A stretch of DNA of 7,826 nt from Hyphomicrobium sp. (lineage in GTDB: Bacteria > Pseudomonadota > Alphaproteobacteria > Rhizobiales > Hyphomicrobiaceae): positions 1 to 7,826 of the forward strand of contig JAUVPN010000120.1 of assembly GCA_030598645.1 (NCBI GenBank), in the 5' to 3' direction. Position numbers and translations under genes: made by a program. The notes beneath the pieces are model-generated. The model was given only the letters and a program-made list of their open reading frames with translations, did not search any database and was not told the origin of the DNA. This document shows, piece by piece, positions 5,777-7,826 of this stretch; the first letter of the stretch is position 1; each line of letters opens with the position of its first letter.

Positions 5777-7826
5777 TCAGCCAATCATCTTATTCCAAAA
5801 CGCGGCGATGCGGTCTGTGAACATCGCAGTCTGACCGGTCGTATTCGTGAGCAAGAATGTGATGACAGCAACCGTCGCAACAGGGAATACAACACGCTGT
5901 ATTAGAGCGACGAACCAGCTGAAGACCCTGCTCTTCCTTTGCCACAAATTATCTTTGAGTATCGACAGTCCGATCATAAGACTCACGGCAGCGTAGGTCA
6001 TCATGAAGATCTTGTCCGACAATGTCGCCTGATCGGAATCAACCTTAGGCAACGCAAGGTAGAGCGCGATTGACGACAGCAGCGCCGTCACCTGTATCGC
6101 CATAATGGAGTCAAAGCGTCCGTGGGGCAGATAAACTGAGAAATATGTAACGAGCAGAATGAACGCGAGTGGCACAACAACACGCAAGTAGTAGTCGACA
6201 GCAATGCGCTTGACGACCCATGTTGCGTTGAACTTATAGAATGGCACGATGCGTCTTTCGCTCAGCGTAGCGCCTATTGTGGGGATGATATCCTGATCTG
6301 ATCCCACATATTGCTCCACCAGATGCCAACCGTCCGCGGCGACGTCTGATTGGCGAGTGTTTTGTGCCGACGGCTGGATGAGGAACGATTGCTCCGCACT
6401 CGCTGGCTGGAACGACACCGAGAGGCGCTGGGTATCGAAGGGGTAACTGCCAAGATCGGGCTCGAACACGAACTTACCAGATACCTTGTAGAGCTTGACA
6501 CCGGCAGAGAAATCGGATGCCCCAAGGCCGTTGTGTATCTCTCGCACGCTGACCAGACGGCCCTCACCCGCCTGCGACCGGTACGCATTTGTGAATTCGA
6601 TATTTTCGATGCCGATGCGATCATCTGCGCTTTTCATCGACAGATAGAATTCTGCGTCGAAGCTCCGGTCGTTGGTATCGATCCGGGACAGGTTAATGAG
6701 GTCTATGGACGTGTAGACTGTCGGGCTGCGCTGAAGCGTGCCGTTGATGCGGCGGTATTGTACAGGCGCAAGAATAGGGGCGTCATCGCCTATCGCCTTG
6801 CTCAAGATCAGCGTGTCATCTGCAGCCGTTCGGTCAGTTGTGAAAGCCCAGTCCTGCCATAGTCCCTTAAGGACGTTACGGCCCTCGACAAAGTTGCGTA
6901 ATCTGGTCCCAATGTGACGACGCAGCTCAGAGATGTCGGCAGTATCCGGCGCCGACCGTGCGGCTTCAATCACGAGCTGCAACATATCGCGGTATTGCGT
7001 GCCCCGACCGACGGCGCGACGGTTAGCGCCATCGAATAGTTGCCGCGGCGGGGCGTCCGGACGCGCATCGCACGTTCCCGACTTCCAGCCTGCTGCATCT
7101 TTGTTTCGGATATCATCGAACACCCAGGTGTCCTGGCGTGAGCGCCAAATCCTCTGCCTGAGGCGCTCACTATAGACGTTGGGCACCCCTTCACGAGCAA
7201 TTTGCGACATTGTGCCGGCGTATCCTTGCGGCCCGAGCCGGTTTGCAATGCTCGATATGCGTCCTAGCAGCACAAACACAGGGGCATCAATACCAGCTTC
7301 CGTGAGCTGGTTGAGCAGTGTTGCGCTCGGCCCGCTATGGATTGACAATAAAATGAGATCCGGGTTCTGGCGTTTGATCTGTTCGACGACAGGGGCGCTA
7401 GCCTCGGGATCCAACTTGTAATCACGGACCGGAACCTGATAGCTGCCTGCGAGCGCAGGGCCACCGGGAATATCCTTCACACCGTCACCGAGCGCGAAAC
7501 TATAGAGATCGTCATCAAGACCAACAAAGACTGGTCGACCATAACCGCCCGCGGCAATGATTTTCCGCACGACTTCTAATTCATTGCGCACGGAACTCGC
7601 CATTGTGAAAACATTTGGGTAATCGTGAAAGATGTTGTCGAGCGACATTTCGGTGATGAAGGGAATCGCCTTAGCTCGGATCTCCGGCCCCAACGCTTTG
7701 AACACAGCGCGACCTCGCGTTGAGCTTGGAACGCCGATCATTGCCATCATCGACGGATCATTGATGGCCTCCTTGACGTTGGCGACCGTCGTTTCGGCCT
7801 GTTCAAAATCGTCAAGAAACGTCAAA
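5777..7826 (-). CDS. Periplasmic-binding-protein / pentameric ligand-gated ion channel fusion (partial, N-terminus beyond right edge)
   Basis: The visible 682 residues form two joined modules. Residues 1 to about 360 are most of a type 1 periplasmic binding protein fold of the LivJ kind: 'AMIGVPSSTRGRAVF' (28-42) for the first lobe, 'RPVFVGLDDDLYSF' (97-110) and 'NPDLILLSIHSGPSATLLNQ' (154-173) for the second, and 'YRDMLQLVIEAARSA' (278-292) near the return crossing. From about 368 comes a prokaryotic Cys-loop-receptor homologue: the first strands 'SIDLINLSRIDTNDRSFDAEF' (373-393), the Pro-loop 'DLGSYPFDTQRL' (457-468, no cysteines), 'DGWHLVEQY' (498-506), M1 with 'VVVPLAFILLVTYFSVYL' (549-566), M2 (571-593), M3 (601-624) and M4 (636-660), then a 22-residue tail. 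The M3-M4 loop is short, as in bacterial channels. The binding module should face the periplasm. The TTG at 7825 is not the start: the binding domain begins mid-fold, so a signal peptide and roughly 60 or more residues are missing. The likely role is a channel gated by a small solute bound to the sensor domain. Ligand and ion are unknown. Confidence 0.9.
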   Translation of the reverse strand, partial: LTFLDDFEQAETTVANVKEAINDPSMMAMIGVPSSTRGRAVFKALGPEIRAKAIPFITEMSLDNIFHDYPNVFTMASSVRNELEVVRKIIAAGGYGRPVFVGLDDDLYSFALGDGVKDIPGGPALAGSYQVPVRDYKLDPEASAPVVEQIKRQNPDLILLSIHSGPSATLLNQLTEAGIDAPVFVLLGRISSIANRLGPQGYAGTMSQIAREGVPNVYSERLRQRIWRSRQDTWVFDDIRNKDAAGWKSGTCDARPDAPPRQLFDGANRRAVGRGTQYRDMLQLVIEAARSAPDTADISELRRHIGTRLRNFVEGRNVLKGLWQDWAFTTDRTAADDTLILSKAIGDDAPILAPVQYRRINGTLQRSPTVYTSIDLINLSRIDTNDRSFDAEFYLSMKSADDRIGIENIEFTNAYRSQAGEGRLVSVREIHNGLGASDFSAGVKLYKVSGKFVFEPDLGSYPFDTQRLSVSFQPASAEQSFLIQPSAQNTRQSDVAADGWHLVEQYVGSDQDIIPTIGATLSERRIVPFYKFNATWVVKRIAVDYYLRVVVPLAFILLVTYFSVYLPHGRFDSIMAIQVTALLSSIALYLALPKVDSDQATLSDKIFMMTYAAVSLMIGLSILKDNLWQRKSRVFSWFVALIQRVVFPVATVAVITFLLTNTTGQTAMFTDRIAAFWNKMIG

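Noticed and set aside
5542..5784. 80-codon minus-strand open frame bridging the channel stop and the EamA start
   Set aside because: TTG start without an RBS, and about 97 bases overlap the EamA coding region in another frame. The residues show no domain.
6350..6862. 170-codon plus-strand frame antisense to the channel gene
   Set aside because: The opposite strand carries conserved channel motifs across the whole span. The antisense product has no recognisable domain.
7823..7825. TTG as the real start of the channel fusion
   Set aside because: The frame is open to the edge and the binding-protein fold begins in its middle. A signal peptide and the first strand and helix are missing, so the true start lies outside the window.

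Overview
The window looks like chromosomal DNA of an alphaproteobacterium, most likely of the Hyphomicrobiales (Rhizobiales) type. SecA reads very close to what I remember of SecA proteins from that order. The arrangement of secA divergent from a secreted parvulin gene followed by argJ also fits that group as I remember it. No mobile element, tRNA, rRNA or CRISPR array is visible.

Layout. Bases 1-1409 (minus strand) hold the first 469 residues of SecA; the gene runs off the left edge. A 415-base divergent spacer (1410-1824) separates it from a plus-strand pair: a signal-peptide-bearing parvulin-type peptidyl-prolyl isomerase (1825-2733) and argJ (2835-4082). A small hairpin with a T tract at 4138-4158 probably ends this plus-strand unit. 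From 4157 rightwards everything is on the minus strand. In transcription order these are a large sensor-channel gene (5777-7826, its N-terminus beyond the right edge), a DMT/EamA transporter (4670-5638) and an unrecognised four-helix membrane protein (4157-4636).

How the genes work together. The left half is housekeeping: SecA drives precursor proteins through SecYEG, the parvulin is itself exported and probably assists folding in the periplasm, and ArgJ serves arginine biosynthesis. The right half is a membrane cluster. The large gene encodes a type 1 periplasmic binding protein fold (LivJ-like) joined in frame to a complete prokaryotic pentameric ligand-gated ion channel (extracellular beta domain with Pro-loop, then M1-M4). 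The channel's own orthosteric region looks reduced, which suggests that ligand sensing has moved to the binding-protein domain. The transporter and the small membrane protein lie just downstream on the same strand and may form a two-gene unit. Whether they are functionally tied to the channel is unknown. The binding-protein/channel fusion is the most interesting object in the window.
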